NCBI GenBank assembly: GCA_021793595.1
Contig: JAJYSL010000327.1
Span: 1 to 5,111, forward strand
From: Acidobacteriota bacterium
GTDB taxonomy: Bacteria > Acidobacteriota > Terriglobia > Terriglobales > Acidobacteriaceae
DNA: 5,111 bases
Reading direction: 5' to 3'
Shown: positions 1-5,111 of the stretch, piece by piece
Position numbering within the stretch: the first letter of the stretch is position 1
Layout: the number at the start of each line of letters is the position of its first letter
The notes under the pieces: generated by a model
The model's input: the letters and a program-made list of their open reading frames with translations, nothing else
Databases searched by the model: none
What the model was told of the DNA's origin: nothing
Program-made: the position numbers and the translations under genes

Positions 1-417
1 AGCGTATGCGAGCGCGTCGGCGCGGGCTTGCAGCCGGTGACCGCTATGACCACGAACCCACGTCCAGCGTATATGGACCTCTTTCTCCAGTTGAAGCAAC
101 TCCCGCCACAACCCTTGATACTGTAGTGGCAGACCATGCCGATTTCGCCATCCCTGGTTTCTCCACCGGATTGTGAGGTACTTCATCCCGCGAATCAGGT
201 AATCGGAGTCGGAGCACAAGTTTACTTTGGAGCCAGCGGGAATCGAACGAAGTGCCTGAATCGCCGCCATAAGCTCCATCTCTGAAATCGTGGTCCAGGA
301 ACAGGTGCCAGAAATCTCCCACTGCATACGTCCGTTCACGAGAACCGCCGCCCAACCACCAGGCCCGGGGTTTCCAATCGCGGAACCGTCCGTAACGACA
401 TAAAATTTCTGATTCAT
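1..417 (-). CDS. rnhA: Ribonuclease HI family protein (3' end beyond window)
   Basis: RNase HI cuts the RNA strand of RNA:DNA hybrids in the cytoplasm, using two metal ions held by a DEDD carboxylate set. The 139 residues visible carry TDGS (9-12), GNPGPGG (15-21), EMELMAAI (46-53), SDSDY (69-73), a basic W-rich segment (85-95) and WVRGHSGH (120-127), then RAD (132-134). Catalytic D10, E48, D70 and D134, and the helper H124, fall at exactly the E. coli RNase HI numbers. About 10-20 C-terminal residues are probably missing past base 1. The start is ATG at 417, with GGAGAG 7 nt upstream. Odd points: several residues that contact the hybrid in E. coli are changed (A13, I44, S45 and D72 instead of C, N, N and Q). 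It lies downstream of a group II intron on the same strand. It may be an accessory paralogue and not the housekeeping rnhA. The family call is firm; the cellular role is not. Confidence 0.9.
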   Translation of the reverse strand, partial: MNQKFYVVTDGSAIGNPGPGGWAAVLVNGRMQWEISGTCSWTTISEMELMAAIQALRSIPAGSKVNLCSDSDYLIRGMKYLTIRWRNQGWRNRHGLPLQYQGLWRELLQLEKEVHIRWTWVRGHSGHRLQARADALAYA

Positions 418-565
418 GAAAAAACTCTCCAGCGCAAAAAAGGTACCTGCGAAGAATACCGGGATTATCCGCGCTTCGGCTGCGACAGGAAATGGCCCCA
501 ACAAACGCCGCAGCGCCCGGGAATAAGGCACCGGCGAAGGTAGTTGGAATTCCGGACACTGGCCG
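418..565 (-). other. 3' exon / leader between intron and RNase H
   Basis: These 148 nt lie between the inferred intron 3' end and the RNase H start codon. No stop interrupts the RNase H frame here (49 codons), but the encoded stretch resembles no family I know. A strong ribosome binding site just before the ATG argues that this is mostly untranslated leader. No convincing promoter hexamers were found. Confidence 0.5.
425..430 (-). promoter_or_regulatory. Ribosome binding site of the RNase H gene
   Basis: GGAGAG reads on the minus strand 7 nt before the ATG at 417, separated by TTTTTTC. This is near-ideal Shine-Dalgarno sequence and spacing. It decides the start even though the reading frame stays open upstream into the 3' exon. 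Confidence 0.75.
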
Positions 566-676
566 GTCGGGTCGAGGACTGGCGCGGTGTTCCGTAGGTC
601 CGGCCTAGCTGTTGCTCCCCGTTTCCTCTGGGAGTGCCTCAACAGCCAAACCGTGAACCCGTTTCCAGCCCCCGCC
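566..676 (-). ncRNA. Group II intron domain VI with branch-point A, long apical extension
   Basis: The basal helix pairs CGGGGGCTGG (674-665) with CCAGTCCTCG (582-573), 10 bp. A single bulged A (572) is then flanked by GG (676-675)/CC (571-570). CGAC follows and ends the intron at 566, so the bulged A sits 7 nt from the end, the standard branch-point geometry. The apical part is unusually long. It contains a second helix of 6 + 13 bp (660-655 with 601-596; 652-640 with 614-602) topped by CTCCC/GGGAG. This extra arm is not part of the textbook domain VI. Confidence 0.75.
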
Positions 677-681
677 ACATC

Positions 682-714
682 GCACCCAGCGTGCGGATTT
701 CCCGCACTGGGCGC
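682..714 (-). ncRNA. Group II intron domain V (catalytic hairpin)
   Basis: This 33-nt hairpin is the ribozyme active site. The lower stem is GCGCCCAG/CTGGGTGC (8 bp) and a two-base CG bulge lies on the 3' side. The upper stem is TGCGG/CCGCA with a GAAAT loop. The catalytic triad is CGC (713-711) with the conserved G.U wobble in its middle pair, in place of the more common AGC. The shape matches the canonical 34-nt domain V. It lies 32 nt after the RT stop codon, as expected. Confidence 0.85.
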
Positions 715-746
715 ACCTGTTTGCTTAGTGCCAAGAGTTATGTGGC

Positions 747-2054
747 CTATCGTGCTGGGGCGACTTTCGCGCCTGACCATCGAATGAGCCGGTAGTCGTT
801 AAACAAACCCAGCCGGTCATATAGCCATTCGCTACTCCACCGCGTCCAGCCGAAGCCTTTGCGGCCCCGGGCACGCATCAAATGACGCCGTACCTTCTCC
901 TCTACCCAGCGTTTGACCACTCCAAAACAAATACTCGAATGACCGACCCGAAAGTAGTTCACCCAGCCACGCAAGATCGGATTGATTTTCGCAATCACAA
1001 TCTCGACAGGCCAGCTGACATGCTGGCGGAAGACCCCCCTGAGCTTTTCAAACAGCGCTGTTCGCTTCTTCAGCTTGGGCGCATAGTAGGGCCGCCACTT
1101 CCGCTGACGACTCAGTACACGCCGATATTCAAAACCCAGGAATGTGAAGCTCTCCCCCTTTTTCAGATCCACCATCCGACTCTTGTCCTCGTTGATCTCA
1201 ACGCGGAGCTTCGCGAACTCCTCGCGCAGCCGTCTGTCTATCGCCTTCACCAGCCAGTCACTCCGCCGCTCGGCGTCGATCAAGATCACCATGTCGTCCG
1301 CGAACCTTGCATATTGGACGTTGGTTGATTTGCCCCTGCGCGTTGTGTCCACCGCCTTCTCCAGCATCCGGTCTACCTCATTCAGATAGAGGTTACTGAG
1401 CAAAGGTGAAATCACACCGCCCTGGGGAACGCCTTTCTTCCCGGTGGCTTTCAAAATCATCTTGAGCAAATGCATGACCGCATCATCCTGGACGCGCCGA
1501 GCCACTTTCTCTAACAGCAGCGAATGCTGAACGTTATCGAAATAGGAGGCTAAATCCAAATCAATGATGCGCGTCTTCTCTTCGACGATTGCGCGAGCTA
1601 CCCGGGCTACGGCCTCATGCGCTGTCCGCTTCGGTCGATATCCAAACGACCCCGATTGGAAATCCGCTTCGAAGATCGGCTCCAGGATGAGCTTTAGCCC
1701 TCCCTGGACCACGCGATCACGAATTGAAGGAATTGAAAGAATGCGGACTTTCTTGCCCCCATCCTTTGGAATCTCCTTCTTCCGTGCCGGCATGGGCCGA
1801 TACGTGTTGGTAACTAATTCATCCCGAATCTGCGCGAGAAAACCTTCCGATCCGCTTTCCTCAATGGCTTCGAACGTGACCCCGTCAATACCCGGCGCCC
1901 CGTTATTACTTCTCGCCATCTGGTAAGCTTCCCGCAAAGTTTCCATCTTGCAGACGTGGACGTATAGTCCCCAGAAACGCCAAGACGATTCTGCCTTCGC
2001 CTTGACATATAGACTCCTTCTCAGGTCCTGCAAACTGATGGGCGTTTTTGTCAT
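747..2054 (-). CDS. ltrA: Group II intron reverse transcriptase/maturase
   Basis: This multifunctional protein binds its intron RNA, promotes splicing (maturase) and reverse-transcribes the intron into DNA at new sites. From the start at 2054 it has 435 residues. The N-terminal RT0 region is near 23-44 (SSWRFWGLYVHVCK). RT1 has NGAPGIDG. RT3 has IIDLDLASYFD with catalytic D167, RT4 has GVPQGGVISPLLSNLYLN (208-225), and RT5 has YARFADD with D253 and D254. RT7 has FLGF. The thumb/X maturase domain (about 328-423) includes PILRGWVNYFRVGHSS. It ends shortly after FNDYRL with no D/En (HNH) domain. The motif-C residue is F (FADD) where many relatives have Y. An in-frame ATG at 2120 would add 22 residues without family character. 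The start at 2054 has GGGAGG 10 nt upstream and is preferred. The frame is intact, so the intron is probably functional. Confidence 0.95.
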   Translation of the reverse strand: MTKTPISLQDLRRSLYVKAKAESSWRFWGLYVHVCKMETLREAYQMARSNNGAPGIDGVTFEAIEESGSEGFLAQIRDELVTNTYRPMPARKKEIPKDGGKKVRILSIPSIRDRVVQGGLKLILEPIFEADFQSGSFGYRPKRTAHEAVARVARAIVEEKTRIIDLDLASYFDNVQHSLLLEKVARRVQDDAVMHLLKMILKATGKKGVPQGGVISPLLSNLYLNEVDRMLEKAVDTTRRGKSTNVQYARFADDMVILIDAERRSDWLVKAIDRRLREEFAKLRVEINEDKSRMVDLKKGESFTFLGFEYRRVLSRQRKWRPYYAPKLKKRTALFEKLRGVFRQHVSWPVEIVIAKINPILRGWVNYFRVGHSSICFGVVKRWVEEKVRRHLMRARGRKGFGWTRWSSEWLYDRLGLFNDYRLIRWSGAKVAPAR

Positions 2055-2064
2055 CGCACCCTTG

Positions 2065-2070
2065 CCTCCC
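2065..2070 (-). promoter_or_regulatory. Ribosome binding site favouring the RT start at 2054
   Basis: GGGAGG lies 10 nt upstream of the ATG at 2054 and begins the protein with MTKTPISLQDL. The alternative ATG at 2120 has GAGG 10 nt upstream and a GGAG that is too close, so it cannot be excluded. The downstream site is the better match. Confidence 0.5.
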
Positions 2071-2120
2071 TTGTTGTTAGAGCCACTACAAACAGCAGGG
2101 CCTCTTCGCTCCACGGACAT

Positions 2121-2567
2121 TGCTCCGCTTCCTCACTACTACAGACCCGGCCGAATCCCTCTCGCCGTCCACCGACTTCCCGGTGTCACCGGTTATACGG
2201 CTTCCCTGCTCCGCCGATTTCGCGACGGGACGAGGAGGGTTTCTCCAGTTGCTTAGCATGACCTTGTCACCGTGCTGTCCCTACCAACCCCGCCGAAGTG
2301 TTTCGCCGCATCAGTCCTTGCGACGCTCCATGCTGCCTTCGCCCGAAAAGTGAGGGCTCGGCCTTCGGGTTTCAGTACTTTCGAGGCCATATGGGTTCAC
2401 TTGCGTTACGGCCCGGCGATTCGCTCACCATCCTTGAAGATGGCTTTGTCAATAGGCTTCAGGATGCTCAGTTTCCATCACTCCTGCTATTCAAGCTACG
2501 GGACTTGGACTTTTACCCCCATGGGACTCTCACCCACTGTTCATGCCAGCCTTCGCTGGACGCACAC
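2121..2567 (-). ncRNA. Group II intron 5' ribozyme part (domains I to start of IV)
   Basis: These roughly 447 nt precede the first possible RT start and contain no gene. They would fold as domains I-III plus the base of domain IV. Visible landmarks are the GUGUG 5' end, the CCAGC/GCTGG hairpin at 2559-2546, the GTGGGTGAGAGTCCCAT block, and several GAAA-type loops. Open frames on the plus strand here are by-products of structured, GC-rich RNA. Confidence 0.7.
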
Positions 2568-2755
2568 TTGCCGGTACAAATCTCCACCAGCAGTTGGATC
2601 ATCGAGAAGATGCTGTTAGCCAGGTGCCCTAGAGTGGAATTGCGAGCAGGCGCATCATCGCAAAGCCCCATCCATTTGAAGGAATGCTGCCCCGTCTCGA
2701 CGAGATCGATGAAGGGCTGAGGAGCCTCTGGTACGGATGTAAAGTCAAGGCTTCT
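2568..2755 (-). other. 5' exon: stop-free reading frame cut by the intron
   Basis: Between the HEPN-type gene stop and the intron lie about 180 nt with no annotated gene. One frame is open for 62 codons after a TGA at 2758-2756 and has protein-like composition (for example PFIDLVETGQHSFKWMGL, then NSTLGHLANSIFSMIQLLVE). There is no clear ribosome binding site; the first in-frame ATG lies mid-frame, in the codons for KWMGL. If unspliced, it reads only 18 codons into the intron before a stop. The family is not recognised. It could be an exon of the intron-interrupted gene, a gene remnant, or a chance open frame. The inferred splice joins it in phase to the RNase H frame. Confidence 0.4.
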
Positions 2756-3812
2756 TCATCCCCGGCTGCGACTTGCCGGAGTTCTGAGCTGTGACAGGAT
2801 AGGCCCTTTCAACAGTGTCATCCGACGCGAATTTCGCAGCGAAATTAGGCTCCGTGAGGCATTTCAGAATCGCGGCTCTCAATATCTGCTCGGCCGCCAT
2901 ATATCTACGGACGACCTCGTCGCTCTTCGAAAGTCTCGGAGGTTGCGGCATCTTCCCGTTCGCGTCTTTGAGAAAAGCCCATGGATCGCGCCCGTGCGCG
3001 ATATCTGACCGATGTTCCCACACGGCCTTGGCATCATCCATCGTGAACGACACGCCAAGATCGGTCGCGAGCTGCACGGTCCGGTTCGTGAATTGTGCTC
3101 CCGTGCTCAAACGCTTGCCATGAGTCCTAACATGGACTAGGGCGTCGAGGCCGGACGCCACAAGCAATGTCCGCACCTCAAGAAAATACTGATAGGCAGC
3201 ATGCTGGATGCTCCAGTGAGCACGCGCGACACGGTCCGGCAGCTTATCCATGTCTGCGTTGTCGAGCAAATCCTTTACAGTTTCGCATTCTGATTGTGAT
3301 AGCCAGTTACGCGTGTCGGGGACCGTAAATGCTTGCTCGGTATAGCCGCGGCATGGTCCGGGCCTCGCTTGCTCGAAATCTCCATCAGGGCCGAAGATTA
3401 GTACGGCGGTGTTGCCAAAGCCGATTGAGGTCGGATGCACCAGCTGCGAGTATGTGACTACTCGCGAGAGATACCCGTATCCATCCCAGCTCGTGACCGT
3501 TCCAATCTCGGGAGGCCCCATGAAAAGCACAATCGTGTAGAGCTGTCCATACTGGCGATGCGCCGCCTCATAGGGTTCTCCGGGCGACTCACAGGCCTTG
3601 TAGACGATGTCCCGCAGATAATCCGGCATGCGGCAGATCCACATCCGGTCCGCCAGCTTGAAGGGTTCCAAGCACTGCACGGCCTGCCGATCATCCGCAT
3701 CATTGCCATTCGTTGAATGGAGCAGTACATGCACATGGCTTCTTCTGCCCGGTACGGAAAACCGGCAGAGTTGTTTCTCAAAGAACTCGGGTTTACCAAA
3801 GGTCATGGGCAT
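2745..3812 (-). CDS. Protein with C-terminal HEPN-like domain (Apea-like), function unknown
   Basis: This 355-residue protein has no signal peptide or membrane segment. The N-terminal part (about 1-165) is an unassigned, mixed-looking domain with VVTYSQLVHPTSIGFGNTAV (118-137). The C-terminal part (about 190-320) is helical, with an AYQYFLEVRTLLVASGLDAL helix (206-225) and then WEHRSDIAHGRD (265-276). The R268-x4-H273 motif is what HEPN RNase-fold proteins use as an active site, and it best resembles Apea-like HEPN domains. HEPN proteins commonly act as RNases in toxin-antitoxin and abortive-infection systems, so RNA cleavage here is an inference. The start is ATG at 3812 (a second ATG lies two codons on), with no good ribosome binding site. 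It begins 34 nt after the DUF5677-like gene, which suggests one operon and perhaps a two-component module. The C-terminal tail is basic and disordered-looking. Confidence 0.8.
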   Translation of the reverse strand: MPMTFGKPEFFEKQLCRFSVPGRRSHVHVLLHSTNGNDADDRQAVQCLEPFKLADRMWICRMPDYLRDIVYKACESPGEPYEAAHRQYGQLYTIVLFMGPPEIGTVTSWDGYGYLSRVVTYSQLVHPTSIGFGNTAVLIFGPDGDFEQARPGPCRGYTEQAFTVPDTRNWLSQSECETVKDLLDNADMDKLPDRVARAHWSIQHAAYQYFLEVRTLLVASGLDALVHVRTHGKRLSTGAQFTNRTVQLATDLGVSFTMDDAKAVWEHRSDIAHGRDPWAFLKDANGKMPQPPRLSKSDEVVRRYMAAEQILRAAILKCLTEPNFAAKFASDDTVERAYPVTAQNSGKSQPGMKKP

Positions 3813-3846
3813 TTGTAACTCAGGCTAAAGCCGCGCCGTGTTTCGA

Positions 3847-4695
3847 TCAGGCACTCACTTCAGCTATCGGTGCTGGTTCATCTGTCCATATTGCACCGAA
3901 GTCCTTTTTGAGTGTGTCTATGGAGGGATTCGGCGTTACGCTTAAAGCCAGTGCGACGGTCTCAACGGTCTGGAGCAATGCAACATGCGCGGCGATTAGG
4001 ACCTCCCCGCCCCATTTATGAGTTGGTGGGAATTCGACGCGGCCACTTTCCTGATCCACTTCCCGCATCCATCCGCTGATAGTGCCGTGGAGGATTTGGT
4101 TCGCAGACGGCATAACCGTCCTGTAGCTCTGAGCCATAGTCGTCTTTTCGGCTCTCTGATACAAGTTGTCTCGGCACCAGGTATCTTGTTTGACTGTCTT
4201 CTCACTACCATCCGAAGTCGTCAACTTATATCGGAACAGGCCCTTGACCCGTTCGTATTCAGCTTCGTCTGAAGCGATTTTCTCCGGCGGGATTTCTTTC
4301 AGTGAATCGGGCGATGTTTCCTGCATGAAGGCGTAAAGCTTATGCAGCTCAACCCAGTGCCACTCCATGTACTTCTCAGCTTGATCAGGAAACTGTCGAA
4401 GATACTCGGCGTTGATCGCGTTCTCGACGACGCCGCGCACTATCTTCATGGCACCGTGGCCCATCCCATTACCTACGAGCGTCACGACCTCCCACACACC
4501 TGTTGCGACAAGGATTAGCAAGTTCATCTGCAAACGCTGATGACCGTCTAACGCCTCATAGGCGGGGTCTACGATGTTGCGGACCGCTTCCTGCAACCTA
4601 CCTATTCGTTGAAAGAACTCAGGATGTCGCTTAACGACATCGGGCCAGAAGTCTTTGTTGCCGAAAACGATTTCTGCTGCAGGGCTCGTGCTCAT
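3847..4695 (-). CDS. DUF5677-like helical protein, function unknown
   Basis: This 282-residue soluble protein is largely helical. The most family-like section runs from [20 protein letters not shown] (84-103) through [16 protein letters not shown] (109-124). A later block, [20 protein letters not shown] (190-209), has the YR...S...HG pattern I associate with DUF5677 proteins. The assignment is from motif memory only. No enzymatic residues can be named. The start is taken as ATG at 4695 (MSTSP). The frame stays open upstream to a TTG at 4800, but that extension looks unlike the protein and overlaps the broken FGE gene. No strong ribosome binding site precedes either start. The gene is followed 34 nt later, on the same strand, by the HEPN-type gene, probably co-transcribed. 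A role in defence or stress response is a guess from that pairing. Confidence 0.75.
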   Translation of the reverse strand: MSTSPAAEIVFGNKDFWPDVVKRHPEFFQRIGRLQEAVRNIVDPAYEALDGHQRLQMNLLILVATGVWEVVTLVGNGMGHGAMKIVRGVVENAINAEYLRQFPDQAEKYMEWHWVELHKLYAFMQETSPDSLKEIPPEKIASDEAEYERVKGLFRYKLTTSDGSEKTVKQDTWCRDNLYQRAEKTTMAQSYRTVMPSANQILHGTISGWMREVDQESGRVEFPPTHKWGGEVLIAAHVALLQTVETVALALSVTPNPSIDTLKKDFGAIWTDEPAPIAEVSA

Positions 4696-5111
4696 GTTTG
4701 CATGATATCGCCAGCAGTTCGGAGCAAATCCCAATCCTGCGACCGGGCCCTTCTGCGGCTGGTCGCTCACTGAAGTTTTGAATAAGCTTTTCCAAAACAA
4801 ATGCTCGATCGGTTTCAGAGAGCAGGCGCAGCTTCCCTGGGAACGTCTCGACCCTCCCCGAACGCTTCAGCGGATCATTGCCCCAGGGGAATAACATCCT
4901 CTCGGCACCGCCCCGCGCGGCCCGCTCCCATTCGGCTTCTGTAGGAAGCCGATAGTGCGAGCCGGTCATCGACGAAAGCCACGCGCAATATGCCACAGCA
5001 TCAAACCACGACACCGCCACCACAGGTTGCTGAGGATGAGAGAAGTTGGGATCGCTCCAGTATGGGGGCGGCACGTTCCCCGTGGCGTCCAGAAACCGCG
5101 CGTACTCTTCA
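4631..5111 (-). CDS. Broken FGE-sulfatase (SUMF1/formylglycine-generating enzyme) domain protein, 5' partial
   Basis: The gene enters from beyond base 5111. The first ~83 visible codons are clear FGE/SUMF1 family: [40 protein letters not shown], then [16 protein letters not shown] and FPWGNDP. Intact relatives continue with a glycine-rich stretch ending in a DMxGNVWEW block and an RGGSW-type block, which hold the metal and substrate sites. Here similarity stops near 4865. The frame then runs about 75 further codons of unrelated sequence ([20 protein letters not shown], then basic residues) to a TGA at 4633-4631. The last 65 nt overlap the start of the next gene in another frame. The protein would lack the catalytic half, so it is probably a pseudogene or a fusion remnant. 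Some members of this fold act as carriers or regulators, so a retained non-catalytic role is possible. Confidence 0.75.
   Translation of the reverse strand, partial: EEYARFLDATGNVPPPYWSDPNFSHPQQPVVAVSWFDAVAYCAWLSSMTGSHYRLPTEAEWERAARGGAERMLFPWGNDPLKRSGRVETFPGKLRLLSETDRAFVLEKLIQNFSERPAAEGPGRRIGICSELLAISCKHEHEPCSRNRFRQQRLLARCR
4696..4862 (-). other. Junction between lost FGE homology and DUF5677-like gene
   Basis: This 167-nt stretch has no gene of its own that I recognise. The FGE frame reads through it with unfamiliar sequence. It includes an AT-richer patch around 4777-4803 that might hold the promoter of the two-gene unit, but no convincing -35/-10 pair with proper spacing was found. No inverted repeat or transposase remnant was seen. 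Confidence 0.4.

Larger units (their letters stand above)
566..2567 (-). mobile_element. Group II intron, complete, about 2002 nt
   Basis: This is a self-splicing, retromobile ribozyme with an intron-encoded reverse transcriptase/maturase. The 5' end GTGTGCG (from 2567) fits the GUGYG consensus. It is followed by a CCAGC-GAAG-GCTGG hairpin and AGTGGGTGAGAGTCCCAT, typical of domain I in bacterial introns. The RT lies in domain IV, domain V is at 714-682, and domain VI closes with a bulged A at 572 and a terminal AC at 567-566. That places the branch point 7 nt from the 3' end, as expected. The RT has no HNH endonuclease domain, so insertion would rely on other priming (known for endonuclease-less group II RTs). 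A possible EBS1 at 2419-2413 (TCGCCGG) would pair at 6 of 7 positions with the last seven exon bases, CCGGCAA; this is tentative. No target-site duplication is expected for such elements. Confidence 0.85.

Noticed and set aside
464..492. Possible promoter before RNase H (GATAAT at 469-464, TTTCCT 17 nt upstream)
   Set aside because: The -35 matches only half of the consensus and no supporting element is visible, so this is too weak to annotate.
44..559. 171-codon open frame on the minus strand
   Set aside because: It overlaps the RNase H gene in another frame. The RNase H frame carries all the catalytic motifs and a ribosome binding site, and this one resembles nothing.
601..646. The GCTGTTG/CAACAGC hairpin as a rho-independent terminator after the RT
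   Set aside because: No T-run follows it, and it fits better as the apical arm of intron domain VI.
747..2054. Diversity-generating retroelement, with the FGE (C-type-lectin fold) gene as variable target
   Set aside because: FGE-fold proteins are known targets of such retroelements. However, this RT has the group II PQGG block, a maturase X domain and a surrounding intron with domains V and VI. No template/variable repeat pair was seen, and the variable C-terminal part of the FGE gene is absent.
747..2054. Defence-type reverse transcriptase (retron, Abi or DRT)
   Set aside because: The complete group II intron RNA and the C-terminal maturase domain explain the RT fully.
882..2720. Several plus-strand open frames opposite the intron and RT
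   Set aside because: They are antisense to the RT or to structured intron RNA, have no family motifs, and overlap one another. They are by-products of GC-rich sequence.
3435..4272. Plus- and minus-strand open frames overlapping the HEPN-type and DUF5677-like genes
   Set aside because: They are out of frame with longer genes that have coherent, family-like proteins, and they show no motifs of their own.
4696..4800. TTG start at 4800 for the DUF5677-like gene
   Set aside because: It would add 35 residues of low-complexity, unfamiliar sequence overlapping the FGE frame, without a ribosome binding site. The ATG at 4695 is the simpler choice.

Overview
All convincing genes in this window read on the minus strand. 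The sequence is moderately GC-rich and looks like an accessory (mobile or defence-type) stretch of a bacterial chromosome, not a housekeeping operon. The combination of a common endonuclease-less group II intron, a formylglycine-generating-enzyme domain and orphan HEPN-type genes would fit a soil bacterium such as an Acidobacteriota or proteobacterial lineage. The taxonomic guess is weak.

In transcription order (high to low coordinate) the layout is as follows. (1) 5111-4631 carries an FGE-sulfatase/SUMF1-type protein that enters from outside the window. Its recognisable homology stops abruptly near 4865, before the catalytic C-terminal half, so the gene appears broken. (2) 4695-3847 carries a DUF5677-like all-helical protein. 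(3) 34 nt further on, 3812-2745 carries a 355-residue protein with a C-terminal HEPN-like domain (RSDIAH, an R-x4-H motif). (4) 2755-2568 is a short stop-free frame that is cut by the intron. (5) 2567-566 is a 2002-nt group II intron with a GUGUG 5' end, an intact reverse transcriptase/maturase, a domain V hairpin, and a domain VI with a bulged branch-point adenosine 7 nt from a terminal AC. (6) 565-418 is the 3' exon. (7) 417 to the window edge is a ribonuclease HI with all four carboxylate catalytic residues and a good ribosome binding site.

The intron looks complete and potentially active. Its inferred ends were derived from RNA structure alone. Joining the flanks at those ends fuses the stop-free frame upstream of the intron to the RNase H frame, in phase and with no stop codon. 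The HEPN and DUF5677-like pair, sitting beside a broken FGE gene, is the best candidate for an uncharacterised defence or stress module. That reading is inference from context, because neither protein has an assigned function here. No tRNA, rRNA, CRISPR array or convincing promoter or rho-independent terminator was found.
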